Source of the DNA: JANQUM01 sp047630355
Lineage (GTDB): Bacteria > Bacteroidota > Bacteroidia > Cytophagales > Spirosomataceae
Length of the DNA stretch: 5,711 nucleotides
Direction: 5' to 3'
NCBI GenBank assembly: GCA_047630355.1
Contig: JBLHXN010000186.1
Coordinates: 1 to 5,711 of the forward strand
The position numbers were made by a program, and so were the translations under genes. How positions within the stretch are numbered: the stretch's first letter is position 1; every line of letters starts with the position of its first letter. The notes beneath the pieces are model-generated. The model did not search any database. It was not told the DNA's origin and saw only the letters and a program-made list of their open reading frames with translations. Below, piece after piece: positions 5,207-5,711 of this stretch.

Positions 5207-5711
5207 TTAGGAGATGCCTTTGAGCGTTGACACGAAGAGTTTCATTTCGTCCATCGTACCGATACTTACTCTGCACCAAGTTTTGTCCATTATGTCAAAG
5301 GACCGGACAGCAACGCCTTTATCCGACATTTTTTTGAGATACTCTTTACCATCCCAGTTGATTGGGAAGATAAGGAAGTTGGTGTAAGATGGAATATATT
5401 CGAAGCCCATACTGGTTAGCTCATCGCAGACGTATTTTTTGGCGGCGTTATTTTTCTTACGGGTCATGTCCTGAAACTCGGTATCGTCCATTGCTGCCAT
5501 TGCTGCAAATACTGAGGTGTAGGATATTCCCATACCGCCGCGGGTGATTGCCTGAATTTTATCCAGGGTCTCTGGCAGTGCTGTCATATAACCGATGCGT
5601 AAACCTGCCATTCCCATAATCTTTGAGAAAGTACGGGCCACCATCACATTATACCCGTCGGCCACTAAATCAACTACACTTTCGGTGGCTCCGCCTTCTA
5701 CTAATTCCATG
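5207..5711 (-). CDS. HisC-like PLP-dependent aminotransferase, C-terminal part (5' end outside window)
   Basis: At least 167 residues of a fold-type I class I/II aminotransferase, closest in style to histidinol-phosphate aminotransferase. ARTFSKIMGMAGLRIGY contains the PLP Schiff-base lysine (residue 30 of the visible part) and the Arg eight residues later that holds the cofactor phosphate. TNFLIF (about 110-115) and TWCRVSIGTMDEM (about 144-156), whose Arg147 should bind the substrate carboxylate, are also family-typical. The frame is open to the window edge, and the Met at 5708-5710 is almost certainly internal because the N-terminal half, with the cofactor-binding Asp and Tyr, is missing. 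No other histidine-pathway genes are visible, so a different amino-acid specificity is equally possible and no symbol is given. The AEC permease follows after 61 bp on the same strand. Confidence 0.9.
   Translation of the reverse strand, partial: MELVEGGATESVVDLVADGYNVMVARTFSKIMGMAGLRIGYMTALPETLDKIQAITRGGMGISYTSVFAAMAAMDDTEFQDMTRKKNNAAKKYVCDELTSMGFEYIPSYTNFLIFPINWDGKEYLKKMSDKGVAVRSFDIMDKTWCRVSIGTMDEMKLFVSTLKGIS

Noticed and set aside
5207..5710. Complete short aminotransferase beginning at the Met at 5710
   Set aside because: The N-terminal half of the fold, including cofactor-binding residues, would be missing, and the frame stays open to the window edge; it is a truncation by the window, not a small gene.

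Overview
The window looks like chromosomal DNA of a Bacteroidota bacterium, most likely a Cytophagales/Spirosomaceae-type aquatic lineage. The clues are moderate-to-low GC, AT-rich spacers, TAnnTTTG-type -7 boxes, little Shine-Dalgarno sequence, a Tat-exported Gfo/Idh/MocA oxidoreductase, a lipoprotein sulfatase, and a Bacteroidota-style proton-pumping rhodopsin beside a Brp/Blh dioxygenase. The lineage is inferred from protein style only; no marker gene is present.

All six recognisable genes lie on the minus strand, so transcription runs from high to low coordinates. In that order: (1) the C-terminal part of a HisC-like PLP aminotransferase (5207 to the window edge); (2) an AEC-family permease (4030-5145), closed by a strong intrinsic terminator at 3951-3986; (3) an AT-rich spacer of about 410 bp that holds the putative rhodopsin promoter and a 12-bp perfect palindrome; (4) a DTE-motif, green-tuned proteorhodopsin-type proton pump (2850-3620); (5) a second strong terminator-like hairpin (2793-2830) immediately before (6) blh, a beta-carotene 15,15'-dioxygenase that makes retinal (best start 2786, not 2831); (7) a formylglycine-type sulfatase lipoprotein (432-1817); (8) the N-terminal 128 residues of a Tat-dependent Gfo/Idh/MocA oxidoreductase (1-385).

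The centre of the window is a two-gene retinal phototrophy cassette: Blh cleaves beta-carotene to retinal, and retinal binds Lys227 of the rhodopsin to form a light-driven proton pump. Two details stand out. The rhodopsin has Gly at the position equivalent to xanthorhodopsin Gly156, the 'fenestration' that lets a carotenoid antenna contact retinal. The cassette is also split by an intrinsic terminator whose U-tract ends 6 nt before the blh ATG, which suggests that pump and chromophore enzyme are deliberately made in unequal amounts. The sulfatase and oxidoreductase form a separate pair, probably for use of a sulfated sugar or glycan, and the aminotransferase and permease may form a third unit. 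I see no mobile element, CRISPR array, tRNA or rRNA.
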